Below, one piece after another: positions 24,513-35,531 of a stretch of 64,000 bases of DNA. Position 1 is the stretch's first letter, and every line of letters starts with the position of its first letter. Below the pieces are notes generated by a model. That model did not search any database, was not told the DNA's origin, and was given only the letters and a program-made list of their open reading frames with translations. The translations under genes were made by a program, and so were the position numbers. This stretch comes from Parafannyhessea umbonata (GTDB lineage Bacteria; Actinomycetota; Coriobacteriia; Coriobacteriales; Atopobiaceae): assembly GCF_012844235.1 (NCBI RefSeq), contig NZ_JABAGR010000006.1, forward strand, positions 1 to 64,000, given 5' to 3'.

Positions 24513-25106
24513 ATGGCTGCACCACAGGAACGCGGCGCGAGCGGCGCACGCGACGGCGCTACGGCGCCCACGCCCGCCCGCGACATCGACGTGAGCGACG
24601 GCTACGCGTTCATGTCAGAGATCTCGAGCCTCCTGGGCAGCACGTACGAGTCCATCGACCAGCTGGAGGAGCTCACGCGCCGCGCGCAGGGGATCGACCT
24701 CACCGTGGCTGAGCTGAACCTGGTTGAGGTCGTGGGCCGCGCGACGCTGCACAAGGACGCGACCATCACCGTGTCCGAGGTGGCCCGCGCGCTCGACATC
24801 CGCGTGCCCTCCGCCACGGCCGCCGTGAACCGCCTGGTGCGGAAGGGCTACGTCCGCAAGCGGCGGGACCCCAGGGACGCGCGCCGCGTGAACGTGGGAC
24901 TCACACGCGACGGCGAGAAGGTCCTCCGCCTGCACGTGGTCTTCAACCAGCGCATGGCAGAGGAGGTCTCCGGCGGGCTCTCGCTCGACGAGCGCCGCGT
25001 GCTGCTAGACGGCATCAGGCGCCTGGAGCAGTTCTATGCGAAGGCGCAGCAGAAGCAGCGCGACTACCTCAGGCGAACGGCGGGTCAGAAGGGGGGCAGG
25101 TCATAG
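24513..25106 (+). CDS. MarR-family regulator of the fatty-acid locus (FabT-like)
   Basis: A 197-residue winged-helix regulator. After a flexible Ala/Gly-rich tail of about 28 residues, the MarR core runs to residue 185, with the recognition helix in VPSATAAVNRLVRKGYV and the wing KRRDPRDARRVNVGLT. It sits exactly where fabT lies in streptococcal fab clusters, between an upstream gene and fabH, and its stop overlaps the fabH GTG (TAGTG). It probably represses the operon through the two palindromes in its own promoter, perhaps with acyl-ACP as co-repressor as for FabT; that ligand is inference. Confidence 0.85.
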   Translation: MAAPQERGASGARDGATAPTPARDIDVSDGYAFMSEISSLLGSTYESIDQLEELTRRAQGIDLTVAELNLVEVVGRATLHKDATITVSEVARALDIRVPSATAAVNRLVRKGYVRKRRDPRDARRVNVGLTRDGEKVLRLHVVFNQRMAEEVSGGLSLDERRVLLDGIRRLEQFYAKAQQKQRDYLRRTAGQKGGRS

Positions 25107-26083
25107 TGGCGTACACCATCGTGGGAACGGGATCGGCGCTGCCGGCGCGCAGCGTCACCAACGACGAGCTCTCGGCGTTCCTGGACACGAGCGACGAGTG
25201 GATCCGCACGCGCACGGGCATTCGCGAGCGCAGGGTCAGCACCACGGAGTCGCTGGACCAGCTCGCGGAGGAGGCGTCCTGGCGCGCGCTCGAGTCCGCG
25301 GGCGTCGACGCGTCGCAGCTCGACCTCATCGTGTGCTCCACCACTACGGGCGACCACCTGATGCCCGCGGAGGCGTGCGCCGTCGCGGAGCGCCTGGGCG
25401 CCGCGTGCCCCGCGTTCGACGTGTCCGCCGCGTGCTCCGGCTTCGTGTTCGCGCTCGACGTGGCCGACGGCTACCTCTCGCGCGGGCGCGCCGCCACGGC
25501 CCTCGTGCTCTCCGCCGAGAAGTGCTCGCGCATCATGGACTGGGCGGACCGCTCCACCTGCGTGCTGTTTGGCGACGCCGCCGCGGCCGTCGTCGTGCGC
25601 GCCGGCGGCGAGTCGCCGCTGTGGTGCCGCCTGCGCACCATACCCAACGTGGCCGCGCTCGACGTGCCGGGCGTCGCGGGCACGAGCCCGTTCGATACCA
25701 CCGCGGGCACGGCCCCGGCAAGCGCGCTCTCCATGCGCGGCAGGAGCGTGTACCGCTTCGCCGTGACGGAGGTCGTGCGTGAGCTCCGCCAGATGGAGCA
25801 GGCCACGGGCATCCCCCTGGGCCAGGTGGACCACTTCGTGCTCCACCAGGCAAACGAGAGGATCGTGGACGCCGTGGTCGAGCGCCTGGGGCTGGACCCG
25901 TCCCGCGTGGTGCTGAACCTGGCGCACACGGGCAACGTCTCCAGCGCGTGCATCCCGCTCGCCCTGGACGGCCTCGCCCGCGCGGGAAAGCTCGCGGAGG
26001 GTCAGCTCGTCGCCCTCGTCGGCTTCGGCGCGGGTCTGGACGTGGCGTCGACGCTCCTGCGCTGGGAGGCCGCGCCAAGCTAG
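25106..26083 (+). CDS. fabH: Beta-ketoacyl-ACP synthase III
   Basis: A 325-residue condensing enzyme that starts fatty-acid synthesis from acetyl-CoA (or branched acyl-CoA) and malonyl-ACP. The catalytic triad is Cys110 (SAACSGF), His247 (HQAN) and Asn277 (HTGNVSSA). TSDEWIRTRTGI near residue 28 is the usual substrate-tunnel entry. A GTG start overlaps the stop of the regulator gene and uses GGGGGCAGG as ribosome site. First enzyme gene of the locus. Confidence 0.96.
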   Translation: MAYTIVGTGSALPARSVTNDELSAFLDTSDEWIRTRTGIRERRVSTTESLDQLAEEASWRALESAGVDASQLDLIVCSTTTGDHLMPAEACAVAERLGAACPAFDVSAACSGFVFALDVADGYLSRGRAATALVLSAEKCSRIMDWADRSTCVLFGDAAAAVVVRAGGESPLWCRLRTIPNVAALDVPGVAGTSPFDTTAGTAPASALSMRGRSVYRFAVTEVVRELRQMEQATGIPLGQVDHFVLHQANERIVDAVVERLGLDPSRVVLNLAHTGNVSSACIPLALDGLARAGKLAEGQLVALVGFGAGLDVASTLLRWEAAPS

Positions 26084-26206
26084 GCGCCCCGCGCTTCTCG
26101 CCAGCCGCGGCCCCCGCGTCGCGCGCGGCGTCAACAAGGTATCCCGGGTGCCGGATGGCACCCTCGTTCGCGCCGGTCCCCGGCGCCAGAAGATAGGAGA
26201 TAAACC

Positions 26207-26440
26207 ATGGCAGAGTCCACCTTCGATCGCGTCGTCAGCATCCTCAAGGACCAGGAGGGCTTGGACGATGTCGAGCTCACCCGCGACACCAACCTCGCGA
26301 GCGTCGGCCTCGACTCCATGGCCACCGTCGAGGCGGTCATGGCGTGCGAGGACGAGTTCGGCATCGAGATCGACCCCGAGGCCAACCCCCAGACCGTGGG
26401 CGAGTTCGTCGACCTGGTCGACGGCCTCCTTCAGAAGTAG
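26207..26440 (+). CDS. acpP: Acyl carrier protein
   Basis: A 77-residue acidic carrier protein. The phosphopantetheine attachment site is Ser37 in GLDSMATVEAV, with a following acidic recognition helix. It begins at an ATG after AGATAGGAGATAAACC. It holds the growing acyl chain for FabH, FabF, FabG, FabZ and FabK, encoded on either side. A gap of 123 bp separates it from fabH, one of the larger gaps in the locus. Confidence 0.95.
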   Translation: MAESTFDRVVSILKDQEGLDDVELTRDTNLASVGLDSMATVEAVMACEDEFGIEIDPEANPQTVGEFVDLVDGLLQK

Positions 26441-26490
26441 ACCGGCTTCCACACTTCCGGCAAACCCCAAACGCTAAGGACCGAACGCAC

Positions 26491-27435
26491 ATGATCAGGA
26501 CCCCCATCTGCGAGCTTCTGGGAATAGAGAAGCCCCTGTTCCAGGGCGGCATGGCGTGGATCGCGGACGCGAGCCTCGCCGCCGCCGTCTCCGAGGCCGG
26601 CGGCCTCGGCATCATCTCGGCCATGAACGCCGGACCCGACTGGGTGCGCGAGCAGATCCGGGACGTCCGCACGCGCACGCAGCGCCCGTTCGGCGTGAAC
26701 GTGATGCTCCAGAGCCCGTTCGCGGCCGAGGTCGCGGACGTCGTGGCCCAGGAGCGCGTTCCCGTGGTCGTTACGGGCGCGGGCAACCCCAGCAAGTACA
26801 TGCGCGCGTGGAAGGACGCCGGCGTGAGGGTGATCCCCGTCGTGTCCTCCGTAGCGCTCGCGCGCCTGTTGGAGCGCGCCGGTGCGGACGCAATCGTCGC
26901 CGAGGGCGGAGAGTCCGGCGGGCACGTGGGCGACCTCTCGACCATGGTCCTGGTGCCGCAGGTTGTGGACGCCGTCAAGGTGCCGGTGCTCGCCGCGGGC
27001 GGCATCGCGGACGGTCGGCAGGTCGCGGCCGCGTTCATGCTGGGCGCGCAGGGCGTCCAGGTGGGCACCCGCTTCCTCGTCGCCACGGAGTGCACGGTGA
27101 GCCAGGAGTACAAGGACCGCGTCATCAAGGCGAAGGACCTGTCCACCATCGTGACCGGCCGCAGCATCAACGGCGCGGTGCGCTGCCTGAAGACGCCGTT
27201 CTCGCAGGAGTTCGCGCGCAGGGAGCGCGAGGGCGCCACGGCGGAGGAGCTCGCGAGCCTTGGGGCAGGGTCGCTGCGCAAGGCCGCGAAGGACGGCAAC
27301 TACCAGGAGGGCTCGTTCATGGCCGGCGAGGTTGCGGCCATGGTGCACCAGGAGCAGACGGCCGCCCAAATCGTGGACGACCTCATGGACGGCGCGGAGC
27401 GCTGCCTGAAGGGGGCGACGGCATGGGTGTGCTAG
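26491..27435 (+). CDS. fabK: Enoyl-ACP reductase II, FMN-dependent
   Basis: A 314-residue TIM-barrel flavoenzyme of the FabK/nitronate monooxygenase family, reducing trans-2-enoyl-ACP with NAD(P)H and FMN. Motifs are ICELLGIEKPLFQGGMAW at the start, GVNVMLQSP, EGGESGGHVGD, the phosphate-binding LAAGGIADGRQVAAA and GAQGVQVGTRF. The locus position between acpP and fabD favours FabK over a nitronate oxygenase. No FabI is in the window, so this may be the main enoyl reductase; FabK types are insensitive to triclosan by family knowledge. It overlaps fabD by 13 bp. Confidence 0.93.
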   Translation: MIRTPICELLGIEKPLFQGGMAWIADASLAAAVSEAGGLGIISAMNAGPDWVREQIRDVRTRTQRPFGVNVMLQSPFAAEVADVVAQERVPVVVTGAGNPSKYMRAWKDAGVRVIPVVSSVALARLLERAGADAIVAEGGESGGHVGDLSTMVLVPQVVDAVKVPVLAAGGIADGRQVAAAFMLGAQGVQVGTRFLVATECTVSQEYKDRVIKAKDLSTIVTGRSINGAVRCLKTPFSQEFARREREGATAEELASLGAGSLRKAAKDGNYQEGSFMAGEVAAMVHQEQTAAQIVDDLMDGAERCLKGATAWVC

Positions 27436-28379
27436 GCGCGGAGGCGACCCCGCGGCCAAACGTCGCGTTCCTGTTTTCGGGCCAGGGCTCGCAGCGTCCC
27501 GGCATGGGGCGTGCGCTGGCCGAGAAGAGCGCGGCTGCCAGGGCCGTGTTCGATGCGGTGGACGCGGTGCGTCCGGGCACGAGCGCCCAGTGCTTCGACG
27601 GCACGAAGGAGGAGCTCGCGCTCACGGCGAACACGCAGCCGTGCGTGCTGGCAGTGGACCTTGCGTGCGCGGCGGCGCTCGCGGAGCGCGGCGTCGTTCC
27701 GGCCGCCGTCGCGGGCCACTCCCTCGGCGAGCTCGGCGCACTCGCGTTCGCGGGGGCGTTCGACGTCGAGGCGGCCATGCGCCTGGCCGTGGTGCGCGCC
27801 TGCCTCATGACCCAGTGCTGCGACGCTCACCCCGGCGCCATGCGCGCCGTGATGAAGCTTGCGCCGGAGCGCGTGGAGGAGCTCGCCTCCGAGGCGGGCG
27901 AGGCGTGGGCCGTCAACTATAACAGCCCGCTCCAGACCGTGGTCGCGGGCGCGCCGGACGCGTGCGAGCGGCTGGACGCGCTCGTGCGCGACGCCGGCGG
28001 CCGCAGCATGAGGGTCGCCGTGTCCGGCGCGTTCCACAGCCCGTACATGGCGGACGCCGCGACGGGACTTTCGGCCCACCTTGCACAGCACGCGCCGGCG
28101 TCCCCGCGCATGGCATGCTGGGCAAATCTGACGGGGCGTCCGTATCCGACGGAGCCCGCGAAGGTGGCTGCAACGCTCGCGAGCCAGGTGAAGAGCCCCG
28201 TCCGCTGGGCGGACGAGCTCCGCGGCATGCAGGCGGCCGGCATCGACACGTTCGTGGAGGTGGGCCCCGGCCACACGCTCACGGGCCTCGTCAAGCGCAC
28301 GCTCGACGGCGTCCGTGCCATGAGCGTGGAAGATCCTGACCAGCTCGAGGCGGCTCTTGCCGCGATTGCGGAGGGCTAA
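27423..28379 (+). CDS. fabD: Malonyl-CoA:ACP transacylase
   Basis: A 318-residue acyltransferase moving malonyl groups from CoA to ACP. The N-terminal AFLFSGQGSQRPGMG loop, the nucleophile Ser100 in GHSLGE and the histidine in SGAFHSPYM are present, and GPGHTLTGLVKR near the end fits the family. The ATG at 27423 overlaps the fabK end, and the fabG ATG follows two bases after its stop, so the three are tightly coupled. Confidence 0.95.
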   Translation: MGVLGAEATPRPNVAFLFSGQGSQRPGMGRALAEKSAAARAVFDAVDAVRPGTSAQCFDGTKEELALTANTQPCVLAVDLACAAALAERGVVPAAVAGHSLGELGALAFAGAFDVEAAMRLAVVRACLMTQCCDAHPGAMRAVMKLAPERVEELASEAGEAWAVNYNSPLQTVVAGAPDACERLDALVRDAGGRSMRVAVSGAFHSPYMADAATGLSAHLAQHAPASPRMACWANLTGRPYPTEPAKVAATLASQVKSPVRWADELRGMQAAGIDTFVEVGPGHTLTGLVKRTLDGVRAMSVEDPDQLEAALAAIAEG

Positions 28380-28381
28380 CA

Positions 28382-29134
28382 ATGGACGAGAAGGACACCA
28401 CGCGCCGCTGCGCCCTGGTGACGGGCGGCTCGCGCGGCATCGGTCGCGCCTGCGCGGAGCGCCTCGCACGCGCCGGCTTCGACGTGGCCATCGTGTATGC
28501 CGGTAACTCGGAGGCGGCCGCGGACTGCGTCGCCGCGCTCGAGGCGCTTGGCGCGCGCGCGAGGGCGTACCGCTGCGACGTGTCGGACGCCGCCGCCGTG
28601 AAGCAGACGGTGAAGCAGGTGACCGACGACTTCGGCCCCGTGTGGGCGCTCGTGAACGACGCGGGCATCACGCGCGACGGCCTGTTTGCGCGCATGCGCG
28701 ACGAGGACTTCGACCGCGTGCTCGACGTGAACCTGAAGGGCACGTTCAACATGGTGCGCGCCCTCGCGCGCAACTTCGTGCGCCAGCGTGGCGGGCGCAT
28801 CGTGAACGTGAGCTCCGTCGTCGGGCTCCACGGCAATGCCGGCCAGGTCAACTACGCCGCGTCGAAGGCGGGAGTCATAGGGCTCACGAAGTCCGTGGCA
28901 CGTGAGCTCGCCGGTCGCGGCGTCACGGCGAACGCCGTCGCGCCAGGCTTCATCGCGACGGACATGACGGAGAAGCTCCCGCAGGACGTCCGCGACGGCT
29001 ATGCGGCCAGGGTCCCGCTCGGGCGCCTGGGCACGGCCGAGGAGGTGGCCGAGGTGGTGGCGTTTCTCGCCTCCGACGCCGCGAGCTACGTGACGGGCGA
29101 GCTCATACGCATCGACGGCGGCCTTTGCATGTAG
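28382..29134 (+). CDS. fabG: 3-oxoacyl-ACP reductase
   Basis: A 250-residue short-chain dehydrogenase reducing 3-oxoacyl-ACP with NADPH. TGGSRGIGRACAE binds the cofactor, VNDAGITRDGL is the typical NAG-type motif, and the catalytic Ser (NVSSVVG), Tyr and Lys (YAASKAG) are in order. It ends SYVTGELIRIDGGLCM, standard for FabG. Spacing to fabD is 2 bp. Confidence 0.96.
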   Translation: MDEKDTTRRCALVTGGSRGIGRACAERLARAGFDVAIVYAGNSEAAADCVAALEALGARARAYRCDVSDAAAVKQTVKQVTDDFGPVWALVNDAGITRDGLFARMRDEDFDRVLDVNLKGTFNMVRALARNFVRQRGGRIVNVSSVVGLHGNAGQVNYAASKAGVIGLTKSVARELAGRGVTANAVAPGFIATDMTEKLPQDVRDGYAARVPLGRLGTAEEVAEVVAFLASDAASYVTGELIRIDGGLCM

Positions 29135-29167
29135 ACGGGCGCCTTTGCGCCCGGGAGGGGAAGTAGG

Positions 29168-30421
29168 ATGGATCGCAGGGTAGTCATCACGGGCATGGGT
29201 GCCATCACGCCCGTGGGCAACACGGCCCCGCAGAGCTGGGACGCGCTCGTCAGGGGCGAGTCCGGCATCGGGACCATCACGGCGTTCGACACCACGGGCT
29301 TCCGCGTGAGCGTGGCCGCGGAGGTGAAGGGCTTCGACGCGGCGGCCGCCCTTGGCAAGTCCGTCGCGCTGCACAACGACCGCAACGTGCAGTTTGCGCT
29401 CGTGGCGTCGGACGAGGCCATGGCGTCGAGCGGGCTCGACGCCGAGGGCGCCATCGAGCCGGAGCGCCTTGGCGTGTACGTGGGCTCTGGCATCGGCGGC
29501 ATCGGCACCACGGAGGCGCAGGTAAGGCGCCTGGCAGACGGCGGCGCCCGCAAGGTGAGCCCGTACCTGGTGCCCATGATCATCGCGAACATGGCCGCGG
29601 GGCAGGTGTCCATACGCCACAGCGCGAAGGGCCCGACGCTTCCCGTGGTCACGGCGTGCGCCACCAGCACCAACGCCATCGGCGAGGCGTACCGTGCCAT
29701 CCGCTACGGCTACGCGGACGCAATCCTGGCCGGCGGTGCCGAGGCGGCCATCGTGCCCGTGAGCATCGCGGGCTTCACCAACTGCCGCGCGCTCACGGTA
29801 AACCCCGACCCCAAGACGGCGTGCCGCCCGTTCGACGCGAACCGCGACGGCTTCGTGATGGGCGAGGGCGCGTGCATCCTGGTGCTGGAGGAGCTGGAGC
29901 ATGCCCTGGCGCGCGGCGCGAACGTCGTGGCGGAGGTGTGCGGCTACGGCAACACCGCGGACGCGTACCACATCACGAGCCCCGACCCCTCCGCGGACGG
30001 CATCACCCGCGCCATCAGGCAGGCCGTGGACGAGTCCGGACTGGACGTGGCGGAGGGCCTGTACGTGAACGCGCACGGCACCTCGACGAAGCTGAACGAC
30101 AAGACGGAGACCCAGGGCCTGAAGCTGGCGCTGGGCGAGGAGGGCGCGCGTGCGGCCCGGATATCCTCGACCAAGTCCATGACCGGACACATGCTGGGGG
30201 CGACGGGCGCGGTCGAGGCCATGGCGTGCGCGCTGGCGCTGCGCGACTCCGTGATACCGCCTACCGTGGGCCTGACCACGCCGGACGCGGACTGCGACCT
30301 TGACTACACGCCGGGCCACAGCCAGGCGTTCGACGGCAGGTGGGCGCTCTCCGCCTCGCTTGGCTTTGGCGGACACAACGCCGTCGTCGCGCTCAGGCGC
30401 TTCGACGGGAGGGAGGCGTAG
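29168..30421 (+). CDS. fabF: Beta-ketoacyl-ACP synthase II
   Basis: A 417-residue elongating condensing enzyme. Active-site Cys164 lies in VTACATSTNA, the two histidines in NAHGTSTKLND and SMTGHMLGATGAVEA, and the C-terminal ASLGFGGHNAVV loop is intact. The ATG follows GGGAGGGGAAGTAGG. It is a single KAS II, so it may also carry out the unsaturated branch; no fabB or fabM is in the locus. Confidence 0.96.
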   Translation: MDRRVVITGMGAITPVGNTAPQSWDALVRGESGIGTITAFDTTGFRVSVAAEVKGFDAAAALGKSVALHNDRNVQFALVASDEAMASSGLDAEGAIEPERLGVYVGSGIGGIGTTEAQVRRLADGGARKVSPYLVPMIIANMAAGQVSIRHSAKGPTLPVVTACATSTNAIGEAYRAIRYGYADAILAGGAEAAIVPVSIAGFTNCRALTVNPDPKTACRPFDANRDGFVMGEGACILVLEELEHALARGANVVAEVCGYGNTADAYHITSPDPSADGITRAIRQAVDESGLDVAEGLYVNAHGTSTKLNDKTETQGLKLALGEEGARAARISSTKSMTGHMLGATGAVEAMACALALRDSVIPPTVGLTTPDADCDLDYTPGHSQAFDGRWALSASLGFGGHNAVVALRRFDGREA

Positions 30422-30425
30422 CGGC

Positions 30426-31016
30426 ATGGACACCAGCAGCACGCGCGTGGACGCGCTCGCACAGGTGATGCAGGCCCGCGGCCTTGCGCGCATGAGGATC
30501 GAGGAGGGCGACTGCTCCATAGAGATGGAGCGCCCGGAGGCCTTCCCGGCGGGCGTCGCCGTGGCGCAGGCACCGCGCACGGCCGCGGCCGCGGCGACGC
30601 CGGCTGCGGCCGAGGCGGCGGCAGGCGCCTCCGCAGCGGTCGCGGCGGACGGCGGACGGTCCTTCTCGCCCGCCGAGGGCGACGCGACAGGGCCTGCGCA
30701 GGCACCGTCCGCCGAAGACGCGCCCGCGGCCTCGACGGACGGCGCGGCCGACGCCGGCGAGAGGCCGCTTGACATGACGAAGGTCGTCGCGGTGAAGGCG
30801 CCCATGGTCGGCGTTTACTACGCGGCTCCCGCACCCGGGGCCGATCCGTTCGTGCACGTGGGCTCCAAGGTGAAGAGGGGCGACACGCTGTGCGTGATCG
30901 AGGCCATGAAGGCCATGAACGAGGTCACGGCAGAGGTTGACGGCGAGGTCGTGGACGTGTGCGCCAGCGACGGCGAGCTGGTGGAATACGGCTGCGTGCT
31001 CATGAAGCTGTACTAG
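30426..31016 (+). CDS. accB: Biotin carboxyl carrier protein of acetyl-CoA carboxylase
   Basis: A 196-residue carrier. The biotin-accepting Lys162 lies in EAMKAMN near the C-terminus, after the typical APMVGVYYAAPAPGADPF strand. A long Ala/Pro/Gly-rich linker (about residues 45-115) connects to a short N-terminal helical region. Biotin is attached by BirA, encoded at the head of the locus. It follows fabF by 4 bp. Confidence 0.95.
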   Translation: MDTSSTRVDALAQVMQARGLARMRIEEGDCSIEMERPEAFPAGVAVAQAPRTAAAAATPAAAEAAAGASAAVAADGGRSFSPAEGDATGPAQAPSAEDAPAASTDGAADAGERPLDMTKVVAVKAPMVGVYYAAPAPGADPFVHVGSKVKRGDTLCVIEAMKAMNEVTAEVDGEVVDVCASDGELVEYGCVLMKLY

Positions 31017-31025
31017 GGGGAGCGC

Positions 31026-31454
31026 ATGAACCGAGAAGAGATCGAGACCATACTCCCGCACCGTCCGCCGATGCTTCTGATAGACGACTGCGAGCTGGTG
31101 GACGGGCGTGCCGTGGGGCACGTGCGCGTGACGGGCGAGGAGTTCTTCGTGCAGGGGCACTTTCCCGGAAACCCCGTGGTGCCCGGCGTCATCCTGTGCG
31201 AGATGCTTGCCCAGAACTGCTGCGTGCTGCTGGCCCAGGGCGGCGCGTCGAAGGGGACGACGCCGTACTACACGAGCCTGGACAAGGTTCGCTTCAAGCA
31301 CCCCGTACGCCCGGGCGACACCGTGGAGCTCGACTGCTCCGTCGTGCGCTCGCACGGCATGTTCCACTTCGCGCACGGCGAGGCGCGCGTGGGCGGCGTG
31401 GTGTGCTGCGTGGCGGACATGTCGTTCGCGCTGGTGCCAGAGGGAAAGAAGTAG
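31026..31454 (+). CDS. fabZ: 3-hydroxyacyl-ACP dehydratase
   Basis: A 142-residue hot-dog-fold dehydratase converting 3-hydroxyacyl-ACP to trans-2-enoyl-ACP. Catalytic His45 (GHFPGNPVVPGV) and Glu59 (CEMLAQ) are at family positions, and the N-terminus IETILPHRPPMLLIDD is characteristic. The ATG follows AGGGGGAGCGC. It lies between accB and accC, the same order as in streptococci. Confidence 0.95.
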   Translation: MNREEIETILPHRPPMLLIDDCELVDGRAVGHVRVTGEEFFVQGHFPGNPVVPGVILCEMLAQNCCVLLAQGGASKGTTPYYTSLDKVRFKHPVRPGDTVELDCSVVRSHGMFHFAHGEARVGGVVCCVADMSFALVPEGKK

Positions 31455-31457
31455 ACC

Positions 31458-32787
<1,330 letters not shown>

Positions 32788-32795
<8 letters not shown>

Positions 32796-34524
32796 ACGCA
32801 ACGACAAGAGCGTGAACGAGCTCGAGGGACCGGTGACCGAGGTCCCCGTGGACGTGCCCGAGCGCATGGTCTTGGTGCGCTGCCCGCACTGCCGCCACGT
32901 GGTCGAGGCGGACGCCCTTGCGAAGAACCTGGACGTGTGCCCGCGCTGCGGCCACCACCTGCGGCTTTCCGCGCGCGAGCGCATCGCCCTCACCGTGGAC
33001 GACGGCAGCTTCGCAGAGTGGGACGCCGACGTCGCCCCGCGCGACGTGCTGTCGTTTCCGGACTACCGCCAGAAGCTGGCCGCGGCGCACGCGAAGTCGC
33101 ACGAGCGCGAGGCCGTGGTCACGGGCGAGGCAACGATCGGCGGCGAGCCGTGCGCCCTCTTCGTGATGGACTCCTCGTTCATGATGGGCTCCATGGGAAG
33201 CGCCGTGGGCGAGAAGATCTGCCGCTGCTTCGAGCGGGCCACCCAGAGGCGCCTGCCCGTGGTGGGGTTCACCGTCTCCGGCGGGGCGCGCATGCAGGAG
33301 GGCGTGACGTCGCTCATGCAGATGGCGAAGGTGACGTGTGCCGTGCGGCGCCACGGCGACGCCGGCCTGCTGTACCTGGTGGTCCTGACGGACCCAACCA
33401 CCGGCGGCGTCACGGCGAGCTTCGCCATGGACGCGGACGTCTGCCTTGCGGAGCCGGACGCCCTCGTGGCGTTCGCGGGCCCGCGCGTGGTGGAGCAGAC
33501 CACGCACAAGCGTCTGCCCGCCGGCTTCCAGCGCGCGGAGTTCATACTGGAGCATGGCTTCGCGGACATGGTGGTCGAGCGCAAGGACCTGCCTTCCACC
33601 ATAGCCTACCTGCTGTTCCTGCATGACCGCACCGCATGGGGCGATTCTGCGCGCGCCGTGCCGCACTGCCGCGCGGCGTTTCCGGAGCAGCCGCGCTGGC
33701 CGCGACCGCACCACGAGCAGAGGGCGCTCGACCCCGAGCGCGCCACCCCGTACGACCTGGTGCGCCGCGTGCGCGACACAAGCCGCGCCAGCGTGCCAAC
33801 CGTGGCGGAGCAGGCGTTCGAGGGGCTGGTCGAGCTCCACGGGGACCGTGAGTTTGGCGACGACCCCGCCATAGTGGGCGGCATCGCGCTTCTGCGCGGG
33901 CGCCCCGTGACCGTCATCTGCACGGACCGTGGCCGCAACACGAAGGAGCGCGTCGCGCGCAACTTTGGCTCGCCGAAGCCGGAGGGCTACCGCAAGGCGC
34001 TGCGCCTCATGCGACAGGCCCAGAAGTTCGGTCGGCCCGTCGTGACGCTCGTGGACACGTCCGGCGCCTACCCCGGCATGGAGGCGGAGGAGCGCGGCCA
34101 GGGCGCGGCCATCGCGGACGACATTATGGCGATGAGCGGGCTTGCCGTGCCGGAGGTCGCCGTGATCATGGGCGAGGGCGGCTCCGGCGGAGCGCTCGCG
34201 CTTGCTACGGCGGACCGGGTGCTCATGCTGTCCGACGCCGTGTACAGCGTCGTGAGTCCGGAGAGTTGCGCCGCCATCCTGTGGAAGTCGCAGAAGCGCG
34301 CCGCGGAGGCCGCGGACGCCCTGGGCATCACGGCAAAGGCGCTCATGCGCCTGGGCATCGTGGACGGGGAGGTCGACGCGGAGGGGCTCGGCACGTCCGA
34401 GTTCGCGTGGAGGCTCGCGGGCAGGATTCACGACGAGCTCGCGGAGCTCGGCGCGATGGGGACGGACGACCTTCTCGCCGAGCGATACGAGAGGTTCCGG
34501 AAGATCGGGAGGTACGACGCATGA
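32788..34524 (+). CDS. Acetyl-CoA carboxylase carboxyltransferase, fused beta-alpha (AccD-AccA)
   Basis: A 578-residue single polypeptide combining both carboxyltransferase subunits. Residues 1-285 are AccD-like with its four-cysteine zinc finger (RCPHCRHV and VCPRCGHH), followed by SSFMMGSMGSAVGEKI and SGGARMQEG. Residues about 310-578 are AccA-like, with TDRGRNTKERVARNFGSPKP, VDTSGAYPGMEAEERGQG and GEGGSGGALALA. In most bacteria these are separate genes; here a short Pro/Arg-rich linker joins them with no internal stop. It transfers carboxyl from biotin to acetyl-CoA. It overlaps accC by 8 bp and the DegV gene by 4 bp. Confidence 0.95.
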
Positions 34525-35426
34525 GCGAGGGAGCGAACGGTCGGCCGGAGGGCGGCGGCGCGACGCGGCCCGTCACCATCGTGTGCGACAGCTCCGCGTG
34601 CCTTTCGCGCGCAGAGGCGGCCGCGCTGGGCTGCGACATCGTCCCCATGCACTACCTGGTGGACGGCGTTCGCCGCGACGAGACGTACGAGGGCGAGAAC
34701 GGCGCGTACGACGCGCTGTTGCGTGGCGGCACGGTGCTGGGGACGGAGGCCGTGTACCACTCCGCGTTCTACGGCGAGTTCCGGCGCCTGCTGGCGTGCG
34801 GCTCGGACGTGCTGTGCGTCACGATGTCGTCCAGGCTCTCTGGCACGCATCGCAGCGCCGTGGAGGCGCGAGACCAGCTGGTGGGCGAGGGAGCGGACCC
34901 CGCCCGCGTGGCCATAGTGGACTCGTGGACGACGTCGGGCGGGCTCGAGCTCCTGGTGCGCCGCGCGCGACGCGAGCTTTCCGCCGGCGCGACGCTGCCC
35001 GAGGCCGTGGCGCGCCTGGAGCGTGCGCGGGCGCTGCAGGGAATCGCTTTCACGGTCCCGAAGATGGACGTGCTGCGCCGCTCCGGCCGGCTGGGCGCCA
35101 TGCGCCGCGCCGTCGCGGGAAAGCTGGACCGCTTCCTGGTGATGGAGCTGGACCGTGGCGGCATCCGCGACGTGGACGTGGCGCACGGCATGGGCGCCAC
35201 CGTCCGCCTGCTGGTGCGGCAGGTGCCCCAGGCCGCGCGCGACGGGCGCATCGTGGTGGCGCACTACGGGGAATCGGACGCGACGCGCGCGCTTGCGGAC
35301 TGCGCGCGCCGCACGATGCCCGCCGCGCAGGTCGAGGTGTGCGACGCCGGCCCCGTGGTGTCGCTGCACCTGGGCGTGGGCTCCGTCAGCATCGCGTGGG
35401 ACGTGCCGCGCGACGCGGAGCGATAG
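34521..35426 (+). CDS. DegV-family fatty-acid-binding protein (FakB-like)
   Basis: A 301-residue protein of the DegV/FakB family, which binds a single fatty acid and presents it to the kinase FakA for phosphorylation. Family cues are TIVCDSSACLSR, the SSRLSGTHRSA loop, VDSWTTSGG and the C-terminal DAGPVVSLHLGVGSVSIAW. The ATG overlaps the accDA stop (ATGA), so it belongs to the locus and ties exogenous fatty-acid use to synthesis. No fakA-like gene is in the window. A Gly-rich 16-residue N-terminal extension is unusual. Confidence 0.88.
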   Translation: MSEGANGRPEGGGATRPVTIVCDSSACLSRAEAAALGCDIVPMHYLVDGVRRDETYEGENGAYDALLRGGTVLGTEAVYHSAFYGEFRRLLACGSDVLCVTMSSRLSGTHRSAVEARDQLVGEGADPARVAIVDSWTTSGGLELLVRRARRELSAGATLPEAVARLERARALQGIAFTVPKMDVLRRSGRLGAMRRAVAGKLDRFLVMELDRGGIRDVDVAHGMGATVRLLVRQVPQAARDGRIVVAHYGESDATRALADCARRTMPAAQVEVCDAGPVVSLHLGVGSVSIAWDVPRDAER

Positions 35427-35531
35427 GCGCAAACCAGCCGCACAAGGCGGGTGGAAGGCGCGTGCAAGAAGAGCGGGAGAGAAGGGCGGGCGCCCGCCGT
35501 TGGCGGCGTCCCGTGGAAGAGAGGTGCAGGC

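Noticed and set aside
28376-30805. Very long minus-strand open frame (809 codons) opposite fabG, fabF and accB
   Set aside because: It is a mirror of GC-rich third-position bias; no ribosome site or family likeness, and the plus-strand genes are certain.
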